Origin: Rhodobacterales bacterium LSUCC0387
GTDB taxonomy: Bacteria > Pseudomonadota > Alphaproteobacteria > Rhodobacterales > Rhodobacteraceae
Assembly (NCBI GenBank): GCA_015689775.1
Contig: WVSR01000001.1
Location: forward strand, 428,501-492,500
Direction: 5' to 3'
Length of the DNA stretch: 64,000 nt
In this document: positions 35,922-45,791 of the stretch, one piece after another
How positions within the stretch are numbered: the stretch's first letter is position 1
How the letters are laid out: each line of letters opens with the position of its first letter
Position numbers and translations under genes: made by a program
The notes under the pieces: generated by a model
What the model was told of the DNA's origin: nothing
Databases searched by the model: none
What the model saw: the letters and a program-made list of their open reading frames with translations, nothing else

Positions 35922-36731
35922 TCACAGTCCAAGAACATCAAGCATGGAAAATTCACCTGGGCCTTTGTCTTGCGCCCAAATAGCGGCCTTGAGGGCGCCG
36001 CGCGCGAAAATGGCGCGATCCGTTGCAATATGGCGCAGGACAAGACGTTCCCCTGCTGCCGCAAAGATCACATCATGCTCGCCAACAATATCGCCGCCTC
36101 GAATGGCAGAAAAGCCTATTGCGCCCGCCTCCCGCGTGCCCGTGATCCCGTCACGGCCTGCATCGCGGACATCTGCAAGGGAAACCCCGCGCCCCTCTGC
36201 AGCGGCTTCGCCGAGCATGATGGCTGTCCCAGAGGGGGCATCAACCTTGCGGTTGTGATGCGCCTCCACAATTTCAATATCGAAATCCTCATCCAACGCA
36301 GCGGCCACCTTTTTGGTGATCTGCACTAGAAGGTTGACCCCAAGGCTCATATTACCCGCGCGCACGATGGTGGCATGGCGGGCGGCGGCCTTAAGTTTTG
36401 CAATCGCTGCATCATCCAAGCCCGTGGTGCCAATGACATGGGCCACACGGGCTTGGGCCGCCAAAACTGAATGTGCAACTGTAGCTTCAGGCGATGTGAA
36501 ATCGATGATCGCTTTGGCTTTTGGCAAAATTTCAAGAAGGTCATCCACGACTGGCACACCCATCTCGCCGCGCCCCATGGCCGTGCCCAAATCCTGACCG
36601 ATCCATGTATGGCCTGCGCGTTCGGTGACGCCGACCAAATGGGTGGCCTGGTTGGCCTCTACGGTTTCAATCAACATCCGCCCCATGCGGCCTGAAGCGC
36701 CTGTAATGATGATCCCGATTGACTCGCTCAT
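35922..36731 (-). CDS. dapB: 4-hydroxy-tetrahydrodipicolinate reductase DapB
   Basis: NAD(P)H-dependent reductase of the lysine/diaminopimelate pathway. The nucleotide-binding motif [12 protein letters not shown] is at residues 11-22. The catalytic region is [18 protein letters not shown], which includes the His-His pair and the Lys. [18 protein letters not shown] follows. At 269 aa it is full length. It is divergent from rbfA across about 110 nt. Confidence 0.96.
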   Translation of the reverse strand: MSESIGIIITGASGRMGRMLIETVEANQATHLVGVTERAGHTWIGQDLGTAMGRGEMGVPVVDDLLEILPKAKAIIDFTSPEATVAHSVLAAQARVAHVIGTTGLDDAAIAKLKAAARHATIVRAGNMSLGVNLLVQITKKVAAALDEDFDIEIVEAHHNRKVDAPSGTAIMLGEAAAEGRGVSLADVRDAGRDGITGTREAGAIGFSAIRGGDIVGEHDVIFAAAGERLVLRHIATDRAIFARGALKAAIWAQDKGPGEFSMLDVLGL

Positions 36732-36843
36732 GCCATCCTCCTGTGTTCCATTCCCTGTAACCCAAGCGATGCAAATCGGAAAGCCCGCGCTTGCGAGACG
36801 GGCCCTGATCGCCTAGATGCGAGAGAGACTTAGGAGTGTGCGG

Positions 36844-37263
36844 ATGGCAAAAAGCAAGTTCCATGATGGGCCAGGCCCGTCACAGCGCCAGTTGCGCGTG
36901 GGCGAATTGATCCGCCGTACTCTGTCTGATGTGCTGAACCGTGGCGAAGTGCATGATGCCGAGCTTAATCGCCTGTCAATCACAGTGGGCGAAGTACGCG
37001 CAGCACCAGACCTCAAAGTAGCGCATGTTTATGTGATGCCGCTGGGCGGTGGTCAGCGCGAGGAAACCCTAACAGCGCTGCGGCGCAACACGGGCGAATT
37101 ACGCCGCGCGATCAGTCGTGAGATGACGCTGAAATATGCACCTGACCTGCGGTTTTTGATTGATGAAACCTTTGATCGCATGGACGAGACACGCCGTATT
37201 TTTGCCGATGAGAAAGTGCGCCGCGATGTCGAGGCCCCAGATCGTGATGACGGGGAAGATTAA
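36844..37263 (+). CDS. rbfA: Ribosome-binding factor A
   Basis: Small KH-fold factor that binds the 30S subunit late in its maturation. The start at ATG 36844 follows AGGAG at a proper distance (protein [20 protein letters not shown], 139 aa); the frame extends to 36817 without a ribosome-binding site. Core sequence: [32 protein letters not shown] and [20 protein letters not shown]. The downstream DUF2233 gene starts inside its last codons, and truB follows, so this is an RNA-maturation operon rbfA-DUF2233-truB. Confidence 0.94.
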   Translation: MAKSKFHDGPGPSQRQLRVGELIRRTLSDVLNRGEVHDAELNRLSITVGEVRAAPDLKVAHVYVMPLGGGQREETLTALRRNTGELRRAISREMTLKYAPDLRFLIDETFDRMDETRRIFADEKVRRDVEAPDRDDGED

Positions 37264-38026
37264 ATCACTGTTTTTGGGCGCCTTGTGTGCGCTGGGCTTA
37301 GGCGGGCCTCCAGTCCTATGGGCGGATGAGGCGCCGGTGACTTGCGCGGGCTTTCGCTTTGAAGAGACGCTTTTCACAGCTTGTGAAATTGATCTGACCC
37401 GCGCTCAGATGCGGCTTTTTCTGCGGGATGGTGCGGGCGAGATTTTTGGTTCCTTCCTTAATGTGGCAGACAGCCTGCCTGAAAATCAGGTTTTGGCCTT
37501 TGCTATGAATGGCGGGATGTATCACCCTGATCGCCGGCCTGTCGGTCTTTATGTTGAGCAAGGCCAAGAGCAGATGCGTATCATCACATCTGATGGGCCA
37601 GGTAATTTTGGCCTTCTGCCCAATGGCGTGTTCTGCCTGAATGTAGGGAAGGCCGCGGTGATTGAGGCGCGCAGATTTGAAGCCGCGCCACCCCTTTGCG
37701 AATATGCGACACAATCTGGCCCGATGTTGGTGATTGATGGCGCGTTGCATCCCGCTTTTTTGCCCGACAGTACATCGCGATATATTCGCAACGGTGTTGG
37801 CGTTCGGAATGAGGGGACATCTGTCGTCGCGGTGATTTCGGATGCGCCTGTCACATTCCACCAATTTGCCCGCGTGTTTCAGGATCATTTCGCCATCAAC
37901 AACGCGCTGTTTTTGGACGGAAACGTATCCCGCTTCTATGCGCCGCAATTGGGGCGCGCGGATTTCGGTTTGCCCCTTGGGCCGATCTTAGGGGCTGTGG
38001 TTGACGCGCAAACAGGCCTAGAGTAA
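37247..38026 (+). CDS. DUF2233 / phosphodiester glycosidase family protein
   Basis: Secreted protein of about 259 aa with a signal peptide ([20 protein letters not shown]) and the NAGPA-like fold found in phosphodiester glycosidases. Conserved blocks are [55 protein letters not shown] and the C-terminal [12 protein letters not shown]. The ATG at 37247 overlaps the rbfA stop by 17 nt, indicating coupled translation. Its placement between rbfA and truB is common in Rhodobacterales although the function is unrelated to RNA. The substrate, perhaps a phosphodiester-linked glycan, is unknown. Confidence 0.85.
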   Translation: MTGKIKSLFLGALCALGLGGPPVLWADEAPVTCAGFRFEETLFTACEIDLTRAQMRLFLRDGAGEIFGSFLNVADSLPENQVLAFAMNGGMYHPDRRPVGLYVEQGQEQMRIITSDGPGNFGLLPNGVFCLNVGKAAVIEARRFEAAPPLCEYATQSGPMLVIDGALHPAFLPDSTSRYIRNGVGVRNEGTSVVAVISDAPVTFHQFARVFQDHFAINNALFLDGNVSRFYAPQLGRADFGLPLGPILGAVVDAQTGLE

Positions 38027-38059
38027 CGCGACCCCTCTTGGATTTTGGAAGGATCACGC

Positions 38060-38965
38060 ATGGCACGGCGCAAACGGGGACGCGACATCTCAGGCTGGTT
38101 GATTGTCAATAAACCTGCGGGGGTGAGTTCCAACTTTGTGGTGAACAAAGTGAAATGGGCGTTGGATGCGAATAAAGCGGGCCATGCAGGCACGCTTGAT
38201 CCTGAGGCGACAGGTCTTTTGGCGGTGGCGCTTGGCGAAGCAACCAAGACAGTGCCTTACATCACCGATGCCCTCAAAGCCTATGAGTTTGAAGTCACCT
38301 TTGGCACTGCGACCAATACTGATGATGTCGAGGGCGAGGTGATCGCGCGCTCTGACCTGAGGCCGAGTGATGACGATATTCGTGCGAGCCTAGCCGCGTT
38401 TCGGGGGCATATCACGCAAATTCCGCCGCAATATTCAGCTGTGAAAATAGATGGCCAGCGCGCCTATGCCTTGGCGCGGGCGGGCGAAGATTTGGAACTA
38501 TCCGCGCGACCGCTTTACGTTGAGACGCTTGATCTGGTTTCGCGCAAAAACCCTGGGTCTGCGGTCTTAGAGATGGTCTGCGGCAAGGGTGGTTATGTGC
38601 GCGCGATTGCGCGAGATTTGGGTGCCGCATTGGGCTGTTACGGCCATGTTGCGTGGTTGCGTCGTCTGTGGTCGGGGCCTTTTGACTTGGACGATGCTGT
38701 GAGCTTGGAACAGGTTGAATTGGCCGCAAAAACCACGGCGCTTGATGCGGCTCTCTTGCCACTCGAACATGCGTTGGACGGGTTGCCACATTTGCGCGCA
38801 ACCTCAGAAGGCGCGCAGCGCCTGCGGGTTGGAAACCCTGGGCAGGTGATGGATGCTGCACCCAATTATGGTGATCAAGCATGGGCCAGTTTTGAGGGGC
38901 GGCCTGTTGCCATTGGGCGGTATATGGGGGGCGAGCTGCATCCAAGCCGCGTGTTCAACCTGTGA
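38060..38965 (+). CDS. truB: tRNA pseudouridine-55 synthase TruB
   Basis: Makes pseudouridine 55 in the T-loop of tRNAs. The start at ATG 38060 ([14 protein letters not shown]) follows GGAAGGA; the frame also opens at a TTG at 38045. Motifs: [13 protein letters not shown], the catalytic Asp in [32 protein letters not shown] and [15 protein letters not shown], with a C-terminal PUA-like part. At 301 aa it is complete. The DUF1643 gene starts within its stop codon. Confidence 0.96.
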   Translation: MARRKRGRDISGWLIVNKPAGVSSNFVVNKVKWALDANKAGHAGTLDPEATGLLAVALGEATKTVPYITDALKAYEFEVTFGTATNTDDVEGEVIARSDLRPSDDDIRASLAAFRGHITQIPPQYSAVKIDGQRAYALARAGEDLELSARPLYVETLDLVSRKNPGSAVLEMVCGKGGYVRAIARDLGAALGCYGHVAWLRRLWSGPFDLDDAVSLEQVELAAKTTALDAALLPLEHALDGLPHLRATSEGAQRLRVGNPGQVMDAAPNYGDQAWASFEGRPVAIGRYMGGELHPSRVFNL

Positions 38966-39468
38966 TCCGCCGCGCGTTCCAAAAGGGTGATGCCGCGTCA
39001 GAGGCGGTCTATTCCGATTGCGAGGCCTATCGCTATAGCCTCACGCGCATTTGGGAAGGCGCAGGCCAGCGCGTGGGGTTTGTGATGCTGAACCCCTCCA
39101 CCGCGACCGAGACGCAAAACGACCCCACAGTCGAGCGCTGCGAACGGCGTGCGCGCGCGCTTGGGTTTGGCAGCTTCACAGTGGTGAATATTTTCGCATG
39201 GCGCGACACAGACCCCCGCGCGATGCGTGCCGCCGCTGATCCGATTGGGCCTGCCAATGATGATACCATTTTAGGATGTGCAACTGCGGCGCATCAGATC
39301 ATCTGTGCGTGGGGGGCGCATGGTGCGTTTTTGGGGCGGGGGGCGCAGGTGGCGGCATTGCTGCGCCAAGTTGAAAAACCGCTTTACCATTTGGGATTGT
39401 CGAAGGAAGGTCATCCCAAACACCCGCTCTATATTCCCTATTCGACCACGCCAATTTTGTGGAATTGA
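38962..39468 (+). CDS. DUF1643 domain protein
   Basis: A 168-aa protein of the DUF1643 family, function unknown. The conserved blocks are [56 protein letters not shown] and [12 protein letters not shown]. The likely start is the GTG at 38962, whose bases overlap the truB stop by 4 nt, so it is translationally coupled to truB. The family often sits near phage or mobile genes elsewhere, but here it belongs to a housekeeping operon. Confidence 0.85.
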   Translation: MIRRAFQKGDAASEAVYSDCEAYRYSLTRIWEGAGQRVGFVMLNPSTATETQNDPTVERCERRARALGFGSFTVVNIFAWRDTDPRAMRAAADPIGPANDDTILGCATAAHQIICAWGAHGAFLGRGAQVAALLRQVEKPLYHLGLSKEGHPKHPLYIPYSTTPILWN

Positions 39469-39482
39469 TCTTGGAGGCACCG

Positions 39483-40376
39483 ATGGACAGCGCGACTTCA
39501 GGTTTTGTGAAAGAACAAATCAAAACCAACGGGATCACGCTTTCAGTGCATCACGGCGGTCATGGTGCGTCCTTGATTTTGCTGCATGGCTATCCTCAAA
39601 ACCATATGTGCTGGTCAAAAGTCGCGCCCGATTTGGCCCGCGATTTTCATGTGATCATCCCTGATTTGCGCGGCTATGGTGAGAGTGAAGTTGTCGCCGC
39701 CGATGAAGAACATCGCATGTACTCCAAGCGTGAGATGGCCTTGGATGTGGCGGGAGTGATGGATCATTTCGGCATCGAAAAGGCCCATATTGCGGGGCAT
39801 GATCGCGGCGCACGCGTGGCCTATCGCTTTGCTTTGGATCATCCTGATAGGCTTGAGCGTTTGGCGATTTTGGAAATCGTTCCGACCGTTGATTTTTGGG
39901 CGGCATGGGATGCGGAATTGGCGATGAAGGCCTATCACTGGACGTTCCTTGCGCAGCCCGCCCCTTTGCCCGAGCGGATGATCGCGACAGATGGGCCGGC
40001 CTATATGGATTGGACATTGGCCTCATGGACATATGCCAAAGATCTAAGCGCCTTTTCTGACGCGGCTTTGGCCGCCTATCGCGCCCAAGCGGCTGATCCT
40101 GCGCGCATTGCAGCAATGTGCAACGATTACCGCGCGGGCGCATTTTTTGATCGCGGATTGGATGCAGAAGATCGGGCGGCGGGTCGGATGATCACGGCGC
40201 CCCTCTGCTTTCTCTGGGCTGAGGCAGGCTTTCCCGCGCGCACGGGTGATCCTTTGGGGATCTGGCGGGCATGGGCGGAAAACGTGACGGGGCAGGCCGT
40301 GGCCAATACAGGCCATTTCATGCCCGAAGAACAGCCCGAGGCGGTTTTGGCCGCCTTACGGGCGCATTTTCTTTAG
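39483..40376 (+). CDS. Alpha/beta hydrolase, haloacetate dehalogenase-like
   Basis: A 297-aa hydrolase closely resembling fluoroacetate dehalogenase. The nucleophile motif GHDRGARVAYR gives Asp107 with Arg108 and Arg111, which bind the carboxylate. The halide-pocket His152-Trp153 lies in KAYHWTFLAQPAPLPE, and the general base is the His of NTGHFMPEEQPE. In the characterised enzyme RPA1163 (numbers recalled: D110, R111, R114, D134, H155, W156, H280), each position is offset by about 3. The triad acid D134 corresponds here to Glu131 (LAILEIVPT). Start ATG 39483 follows GGAGG. The physiological substrate may be another small 2-haloacid or an ester. Confidence 0.8.
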   Translation: MDSATSGFVKEQIKTNGITLSVHHGGHGASLILLHGYPQNHMCWSKVAPDLARDFHVIIPDLRGYGESEVVAADEEHRMYSKREMALDVAGVMDHFGIEKAHIAGHDRGARVAYRFALDHPDRLERLAILEIVPTVDFWAAWDAELAMKAYHWTFLAQPAPLPERMIATDGPAYMDWTLASWTYAKDLSAFSDAALAAYRAQAADPARIAAMCNDYRAGAFFDRGLDAEDRAAGRMITAPLCFLWAEAGFPARTGDPLGIWRAWAENVTGQAVANTGHFMPEEQPEAVLAALRAHFL

Positions 40377-40514
40377 GACGTGCCTCCAATTGCGCGCAGA
40401 TGGATGTTGTCGGGATTTAGGCCCGTCTTCTGACTCATCCAATTGAAGATCAAACATACCTGCAGCGGCATAGCCCGCTGCGATCAAACTGATCAAACCC
40501 GTAAGCGTAAGCAT
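40356..40514 (-). CDS. Small single-pass membrane protein, unknown
   Basis: A 52-codon frame starting at an ATG with GGGAG about 8 nt before it. It encodes one hydrophobic helix (LTLTGLISLIAAGYAAAG) followed by a charged tail (LDESEDGPKSRQHPS...WRHVLKKMRP). It overlaps the end of the convergent hydrolase gene by 21 nt. I recognise no family. The ribosome-binding site and membrane helix support it, the short length and overlap do not. Confidence 0.4.
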   Translation of the reverse strand: MLTLTGLISLIAAGYAAAGMFDLQLDESEDGPKSRQHPSARNWRHVLKKMRP

Positions 40515-40782
40515 CACCCACTCCCGCACATTATGCGATACCCTCAAACGATCACCGGATTTGCGTGAAGTGACGCGAACCTTGCCCTAATGGCAAAATC
40601 TGATGCTATGGCAGCAGCAGATGCGTGATGCCAAGCGCCGATGAACGGCGCATGGCGAGGCTGAAAGATGCCATAAATCGCCGAGGTTTGGATAAAAATT
40701 TGCGCTCAAGGTTAACAGACCTGTGTGGCACAGATCAAAAAAGCCTTTTCATTTTCGCGATTCCCCCCTATGTGGCCGCAAT

Positions 40783-40802
40783 CCACGGTGCTAGCGCCGT
40801 GG
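40783..40802 (+). promoter_or_regulatory. Possible rpsO leader hairpin
   Basis: CCACGG (40783-40788) and CCGTGG (40797-40802) are inverted repeats about 65 nt before the rpsO start. S15 controls its own mRNA in several bacterial groups through such leader structures, but I cannot match this one to a described motif. The stretch 40515-40782 upstream of it shows nothing I can name. Confidence 0.25.
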
Positions 40803-40867
40803 GGAAATGGCCTTGCTGGACGACATCCCGGCCTGTGCTGCAACCCTCTAACGTAAAGGAGAGCCCG

Positions 40868-41137
40868 ATGTCGATTACTGCTGAAGAAAAGAACCGTTTG
40901 GTCAAAGAATTTGCCACCAAAAAGGGCGACACTGGTTCCCCCGAGGTGCAGATCGCGATCCTGACATCGCGCATTACTACGCTGACTGAGCATTTTAAAA
41001 CTCACGCCAAAGACAACCATTCGCGCCGTGGCTTGCTTAAGCTTGTTGCTCAGCGCCGTAAGTTGCTGGATTATGTGCGTGGGAAAGACGAAGCGCGTTA
41101 CCAGTCGCTCCTCGAGCGTTTGGGCATCCGCCGCTAA
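40868..41137 (+). CDS. rpsO: 30S ribosomal protein S15
   Basis: Primary 16S rRNA-binding protein of the 30S platform, 89 aa. The ATG at 40868 follows AAAGGAGAG. The family core is complete: [39 protein letters not shown], and [20 protein letters not shown]. The longer upstream frame to 40625 is not coding. A strong terminator separates it from pnp, the usual downstream partner. Confidence 0.97.
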   Translation: MSITAEEKNRLVKEFATKKGDTGSPEVQIAILTSRITTLTEHFKTHAKDNHSRRGLLKLVAQRRKLLDYVRGKDEARYQSLLERLGIRR

Positions 41138-41160
41138 TCTTTGCCTTTATCAGTTTGAAG

Positions 41161-41190
41161 CGCCCGCTGATCCCGTCAGCGGGCGTTTTT
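41161..41190 (+). terminator. Intrinsic terminator after rpsO
   Basis: CGCCCGCTGA (41161-41170) pairs perfectly with TCAGCGGGCG (41176-41185) around a TCCCG loop, followed by five T residues. pnp starts 200 nt later, so it either has its own promoter in 41191-41389 or relies on read-through. Confidence 0.92.
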
Positions 41191-41389
41191 CATTTGGTCA
41201 TTGGATATTTCAGGCGCGATTTCTGTCTATGCTTTTCATATCGCACAATCTGCGCTATGTGGCGCGCATCTGAGACGTGACGCAACGACCCCGGCGCATG
41301 GGATGATGAAGGGGGTCGGCGGCAATGGGGCCGCCAATGAAACGGAAGACCCGAGAAGGCTTGGGAGTGCTTCCACACAGGAAATGATG

Positions 41390-43525
41390 ATGTTCAACGA
41401 AGTGAAAAAATCGATTCAATGGGGCGAGGAAACCCTCACCCTAGAAACGGGCAAGGTTGCCCGTCAGGCAGATGGCACAGTGATCGCAACGCTTGGGGAA
41501 ACCAGCGTTATGGCAAATGTGACCTTCGCCAAAGAAGCTAAGCCAGGTCAGGATTTCTTTCCGCTGACTGTGCATTACCAAGAGAAATACTACGCCGCAG
41601 GCAAGGTGCCTGGTGGCTTTTTCAAGCGCGAAGCGCGTCCTACCGAGAAAGAGACGCTTACCGCGCGCTTGATCGACCGACCCATTCGACCTTTGTTCGT
41701 TTCGGGTTTCAAGCACGAAGTTCTCGTGATGTGCACGGTCCTCAGCCATGACTTGGTGAATGATCCTGATATAGTTGCGATGATTGCTGCTTCTGCGGCG
41801 CTTACCATTTCGGGCGTGCCTTTCATGGGGCCGATTGCGGGCTGCCGCGTGGGCTTTGAGGGTGGGGAATACATCCTGAACCCAACCGTGGACAATATGC
41901 AGGGTCTGCGCAACAATCCCGACCAGCGTCTGGATCTGGTTGTGGCGGGCACCAAAGATGCTGTGATGATGGTTGAGTCCGAGGCCTATGAGCTGACCGA
42001 GGATGAGATGCTAGGCGCGGTCACATTTGCGCATGAGCAAATGCAGCCCGTGCTTGATCTTATCATTGATCTGGCAGAAGTTTCGGCGAATGAGCCGTTT
42101 GATTTCACACCCCCCGATTACAGCGCGCTGTATGAAAAGGTGAAATCCTTAGGTGAAGCGCAGATGCGTGACGCTTACGCGATCCTTGATAAACAAGATC
42201 GCGTTGCCGCTGTATCCGCCGCAAAAGAAGCGATCAAAGCGCAGCTTTCCGAAGAAGAATTGGCAGATGAAAACCTTGGTTCGGCACTGAAAAAGCTGGA
42301 ATCTTCGGTTCTGCGTGGTTCGGTTGTGAAAGACGGCAAGCGGATTGATGGCCGTGCCTTGGATGCGGTTCGTGCGATTGTCAGTGAAACGGGTCTTCTG
42401 CCCCGCACGCATGGCTCGGCGCTGTTTACCCGTGGTGAAACTCAGGCCTTGGTTGTGACCACGCTTGGCACAGGCGATGATGAACAATTCATTGATGCGC
42501 TGCATGGCAATTTCAAAGAAAACTTCCTGCTGCATTACAACTTCCCCCCTTATTCTGTGGGTGAGGTTGGGCGTGTTGGCTCACCAGGTCGCCGTGAAAT
42601 CGGCCATGGTAAGTTGGCTTGGCGTGCGTTGCAGGCGGTTCTTCCTGCGCCAACCGATTTCCCCTACACGATCCGCGTGGTCTCTGAGATCACAGAGTCG
42701 AACGGGTCTTCCTCAATGGCTTCGGTCTGTGGTGGTTCCCTGTCGATGATGGATGCAGGCGTGCCGCTGAAAGCCCCTGTTGCGGGTGTGGCCATGGGTC
42801 TGGTCTTGGAAGAAGATGGCTCCTACGCTGTTTTGACCGATATCCTTGGTGATGAAGATCACCTGGGCGACATGGATTTCAAAGTGGCAGGCACTGAAGC
42901 GGGGATCACCTCGCTGCAGATGGACATCAAGGTTGCAGGGATCACCCCTGAAATCATGAAAAAGGCGCTTGCGCAGGCGAAAGCAGGGCGGATGCATATC
43001 CTTGGCGAAATGGCCAAGGCATTGTCTTCGGCCAATGCGTTCTCGGCACATGCCCCACGCATTGAGACCATGCAAATCCCAACCGACAAGATCCGCGAAG
43101 TGATCGGGTCTGGCGGTAAAGTGATCCGCGAGATCGTGGAAACCTCAGGCGCCAAGGTTGATATCAATGATGATGGCATCATCAAGATCGCAAGTGCGAA
43201 CCAAGACGCCATCAAAGCGGCCTATGATATGATCTATTCCATCGTGGCTGAGCCTGAAGAAGGCAAGGTTTACAAAGGCAAAGTTGTCAAAATCGTTGAT
43301 TTCGGTGCTTTCGTGAATTTCTTCGGCAAGCGCGATGGCCTCGTTCATGTCAGCCAGATCGAAAACCGCCGTCTGAACCATCCAAGCGATGTTCTTCAGG
43401 AGGGCCAAGAGGTCTGGGTGAAGCTCTTGGGCTTTGACGACCGCGGCAAAGTGCGTTTGGCCATGAAAATGGTTGACCAAGAGACTGGCGAAGAACGCAG
43501 CGAAGAAGAGGCATCGGCGGAGTAA
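41390..43525 (+). CDS. pnp: Polyribonucleotide nucleotidyltransferase (PNPase)
   Basis: 3'-5' phosphorolytic exoribonuclease of the degradosome. Three ATG codons run in tandem at 41384, 41387 and 41390; AGGA at 41379-41382 best serves the last one, giving [16 protein letters not shown] and 711 aa, the usual length. Two RNase PH domains (first [20 protein letters not shown]; second [20 protein letters not shown] and the Asp-rich [13 protein letters not shown] catalytic site) are followed by KH ([17 protein letters not shown]) and S1 ([15 protein letters not shown]) RNA-binding domains. No defect is seen. Confidence 0.97.
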   Translation: MFNEVKKSIQWGEETLTLETGKVARQADGTVIATLGETSVMANVTFAKEAKPGQDFFPLTVHYQEKYYAAGKVPGGFFKREARPTEKETLTARLIDRPIRPLFVSGFKHEVLVMCTVLSHDLVNDPDIVAMIAASAALTISGVPFMGPIAGCRVGFEGGEYILNPTVDNMQGLRNNPDQRLDLVVAGTKDAVMMVESEAYELTEDEMLGAVTFAHEQMQPVLDLIIDLAEVSANEPFDFTPPDYSALYEKVKSLGEAQMRDAYAILDKQDRVAAVSAAKEAIKAQLSEEELADENLGSALKKLESSVLRGSVVKDGKRIDGRALDAVRAIVSETGLLPRTHGSALFTRGETQALVVTTLGTGDDEQFIDALHGNFKENFLLHYNFPPYSVGEVGRVGSPGRREIGHGKLAWRALQAVLPAPTDFPYTIRVVSEITESNGSSSMASVCGGSLSMMDAGVPLKAPVAGVAMGLVLEEDGSYAVLTDILGDEDHLGDMDFKVAGTEAGITSLQMDIKVAGITPEIMKKALAQAKAGRMHILGEMAKALSSANAFSAHAPRIETMQIPTDKIREVIGSGGKVIREIVETSGAKVDINDDGIIKIASANQDAIKAAYDMIYSIVAEPEEGKVYKGKVVKIVDFGAFVNFFGKRDGLVHVSQIENRRLNHPSDVLQEGQEVWVKLLGFDDRGKVRLAMKMVDQETGEERSEEEASAE

Positions 43526-43543
43526 GCCCCGCCTGAGGCAAAG

Positions 43544-43576
43544 AAAACCCCCGCAGCCTTGGTTGCGGGGGTTTTT
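43544..43576 (+). terminator. Intrinsic terminator after pnp
   Basis: AAAACCCCCGCA (43544-43555) pairs with TGCGGGGGTTTT (43564-43575) around an 8-nt loop, ending in a T-run. It lies about 20 nt past the pnp stop. Confidence 0.93.
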
Positions 43577-43681
43577 ACCAAGGCGTCACTGACGCAAATG
43601 TTAACCGCCCCGCTGCGTGATGTTCTTGTGTCACTAGGGGCGGTTGCGGCATATTTCGGCCAGTAAATTGGCCCCATAACG

Positions 43682-44329
43682 ATGGATTTTGCTATGGATC
43701 GCAGACATTTCCTTGCAGGCAGCGCCGCTTTTCTCGCGACCCCAGCCGTGGCACAAGATGCCGTAGGCTTTGACGAGACAATTGAGCGCCCCGAACCACA
43801 AGGCCCAAACCCGTGGGGGTTACATCCCCGGCTGATGCCGACACGGATTGTGCATAAGGCTGGCATGGTGCCCGGTCATGTGCATGTCGACCCGATTGCA
43901 AAATATCTATACCACATTCTCGATGATGGCACCGCGATGCGCTACGGCGTGGCTGTTGGCCGTTCGGGCCTGCAAGCGCCTGGGCAATATACGATCCGCC
44001 GCAAGGTTGAATGGCCCAGTTGGCAACCGACAGCCGCGATGATTGCGCGCGAACCAGACCTTTACGCAGAATTTGCAAGCGGTGTCCCAGGTGGGCCAGA
44101 AAACCCATTGGGTGCGCGCGCGCTTTATCTTTATGACGGGGATCGCGACAGCTATTTGCGCATTCATGGCACGCCACAGCCTTGGTCAATTGGTACCAGC
44201 GCGTCATCGGGTTGCGTGCGTATGGTCAACGCGCATGTCATAGAGCTTTATGAAAAATTGCCGATTGGCACGGTCGTGCATCTGCATAGACCGAATTACG
44301 CCATCACAGGCAACGGCACTGCCGCGTAA
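43682..44329 (+). CDS. L,D-transpeptidase (YkuD domain), exported
   Basis: Periplasmic enzyme that forms 3-3 peptidoglycan cross-links or attaches proteins to the wall. A twin-arginine-like signal (MDRRHFLAGSAAFLATPAVA, cleavage after AQ) is followed by the YkuD domain, with the active site RIHGTPQPWSIGTSASSGCV (the HG and the catalytic Cys in SSGCVRM). Two ATG codons are possible, 43682 and 43694; the second places RR nearest the N-terminus. It is a single gene between two strong terminators. It is the second YkuD protein of the window and, unlike the one at 8.3 kb, is clearly exported. Confidence 0.9.
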   Translation: MDFAMDRRHFLAGSAAFLATPAVAQDAVGFDETIERPEPQGPNPWGLHPRLMPTRIVHKAGMVPGHVHVDPIAKYLYHILDDGTAMRYGVAVGRSGLQAPGQYTIRRKVEWPSWQPTAAMIAREPDLYAEFASGVPGGPENPLGARALYLYDGDRDSYLRIHGTPQPWSIGTSASSGCVRMVNAHVIELYEKLPIGTVVHLHRPNYAITGNGTAA

Positions 44330-44332
44330 AAT

Positions 44333-44362
44333 AAAAAGCCCCCGAGTGTCGGGGGCTTTTTT
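44333..44362. terminator. Bidirectional intrinsic terminator
   Basis: AAAAAGCCCCCGA (44333-44345) pairs with TCGGGGGCTTTTT (44349-44361) around GTG. A/T tracts on both sides allow it to end both the transpeptidase gene (plus) and the peroxiredoxin gene (minus), whose stop lies 3 nt away. Confidence 0.93.
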
Positions 44363-44364
44363 GA

Positions 44365-45018
44365 TTAGCTTGGCTGTTTCGTGGTGCGCAGGTAAGGCAA
44401 TTTCACATCAATCTCGCCAAACTTTTCACGCGCTTGATCGTCATTGAGCGAGAGCGCCACAATCACATCTTGGCCATGTTGCCAATTTGCAGGTGTTGCA
44501 ATTGGCTGCCCGAAGGTGGCTTGCAACGCATCCAGAGCGCGCAAAACTTCGGCAAAATTGCGCCCAACCGACATGGGGTAGGTCATGATCAATTGCACCT
44601 TCTTGTCAGGCGAAATGATGAAGACCGAGCGCACGCTTGCACTATCTGCGGCGGTGCGACCATCGGGCAGGTAGGCCTCGGCTGGCAGCATATCAAAGGC
44701 TTTGGACACGGTCAGATCAAGGTCTGCAATGATTGGAAATTCGGCCTTGGCGGAAGCAAAGCTTTCAATGTCTGATTTCCATTTGCCATGCTCTTCCACG
44801 CTGTCCACGGAAAGGCCAATAACTTTGGTGCCGCGCTTGGTCCATTCTGCGCCAAGCTGCGAGACTGCTCCGAATTCCGTGGTGCAGACGGGTGTGAAAT
44901 CTTTGGGGTGAGAGAATAAAATGGCCCATTGATCGCCAATCCAATCATGGAATTTAAAGGTGCCGTGATCGGTGGTCAGTTCAAGATTGGGGACAATGTC
45001 ATTGATACGTAAGCCCAT
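44365..45018 (-). CDS. 1-Cys peroxiredoxin (Prx6 type)
   Basis: Thiol peroxidase of 217 aa. The peroxidatic Cys is in HPKDFTPVCTTEFG, followed by KVIGLSVDSVEEHGKW and the Prx6-specific C-terminal extension (VLRALDALQATFGQPIATPA, NWQHGQDVIV). No resolving Cys of the 2-Cys type is seen. It is a single-gene unit, and an Irr-box-like palindrome lies 74-88 bp before its start codon, which suggests iron- or peroxide-linked control. Confidence 0.94.
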   Translation of the reverse strand: MGLRINDIVPNLELTTDHGTFKFHDWIGDQWAILFSHPKDFTPVCTTEFGAVSQLGAEWTKRGTKVIGLSVDSVEEHGKWKSDIESFASAKAEFPIIADLDLTVSKAFDMLPAEAYLPDGRTAADSASVRSVFIISPDKKVQLIMTYPMSVGRNFAEVLRALDALQATFGQPIATPANWQHGQDVIVALSLNDDQAREKFGEIDVKLPYLRTTKQPS

Positions 45019-45091
45019 GGGAGAGGTTCCTTTTTTTGCCGTTACCCCCTCGATATAGGAAAGCTACCTCGCGCCTTACAGGCCCAATTTT

Positions 45092-45106
45092 TTGGAATTA
45101 TTCTAA
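45092..45106. promoter_or_regulatory. Irr-box-like palindrome upstream of peroxiredoxin
   Basis: TTGGAATTATTCTAA at 45092-45106 matches TTAGAA-N3-TTCTAA, the iron control element bound by Irr in alphaproteobacteria, with one mismatch. It lies in the 115-nt space between the peroxiredoxin and rluA genes, both on the minus strand, with the peroxiredoxin gene downstream. The consensus is recalled from memory. Confidence 0.4.
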
Positions 45107-45133
45107 TTATGGCATGACAAAGCGCCGCAGTCC

Positions 45134-45784
45134 CTAGAACGGGTTTTTCGCACGAAAGGTCATGCCACGCCCGCCATCAGGGTGGCGCAGACGCAGAGTT
45201 TCTGCGTGCAACATGAGGCGCGGAAAGTAGCGTGCAGGCCCTGTGGCATAGAACGGATCGCCTAAAATTGGATGTCCCAATTCCCGCATATGGACGCGCA
45301 ATTGGTGCGAGCGGCCCGTTTGGGGGAACAGTCGCATCCGTGTGCTTGTCTCGTCATGACGCAAGACCTTCCATTCCGTCACCGCTGCGCGGCCCGTCTC
45401 GTGACAGACTTTTTGCAAGGGACGGTTTGGCCAATCCACAATCAGGGGCAGATCAATCACGCCTTCTTTGCCGTCAACTTGGCCCCAGACCAAGGAGAGA
45501 TAGGATTTCTTCATTATCCGCTTTTCGAATTGAAGCCCCAAATGGCGCTGCGCGGCGGGGGTGCGCGCGAAGACAATCACGCCAGAGGTATCCATATCCA
45601 ACCGATGCACCAATAGGGCCTCAGGAAAGGCGCCTTGCAGTCGGGTGATCAGGCAATCCCTGAGATGATCCCCCTTGCCTGGAACAGATAAAAGACCTGC
45701 GGGCTTATTGACGACCAGCAGTTCATGATCCTCGTGGATCAATTCAAGAGGCGTGTTTGGGGGGCTGTAGACGAATTTAGTCAT
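45134..45784 (-). CDS. rluA: RluA-family pseudouridine synthase
   Basis: Modifies 23S rRNA U746 and some tRNAs at position 32 if orthologous to E. coli RluA. The 216-aa protein has no S4 domain, as in RluA proper. The catalytic Asp is in VHRLDMDTSGVIVFART, preceded by LLVVNKPAGLLSVPG, and followed by QTGRSHQLRVHMRELGHPI and DPFYATGP. It follows, on the same strand, the MBL-hydrolase and a small membrane protein gene, and may share their transcript. Confidence 0.9.
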   Translation of the reverse strand: MTKFVYSPPNTPLELIHEDHELLVVNKPAGLLSVPGKGDHLRDCLITRLQGAFPEALLVHRLDMDTSGVIVFARTPAAQRHLGLQFEKRIMKKSYLSLVWGQVDGKEGVIDLPLIVDWPNRPLQKVCHETGRAAVTEWKVLRHDETSTRMRLFPQTGRSHQLRVHMRELGHPILGDPFYATGPARYFPRLMLHAETLRLRHPDGGRGMTFRAKNPF

Positions 45785-45791
45785 GGCCGGT

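Noticed and set aside
40625..40867. An upstream extension of the rpsO reading frame adding 81 codons.
   Set aside because: S15 is always about 89 residues, and AAAGGAGAG precedes the ATG at 40868. The extension is leader sequence.
41201..41389. An upstream extension of pnp to 41201.
   Set aside because: It starts about 10 nt after the rpsO terminator, has no family sequence, and the tandem ATGs at 41384-41390 have the ribosome-binding site.
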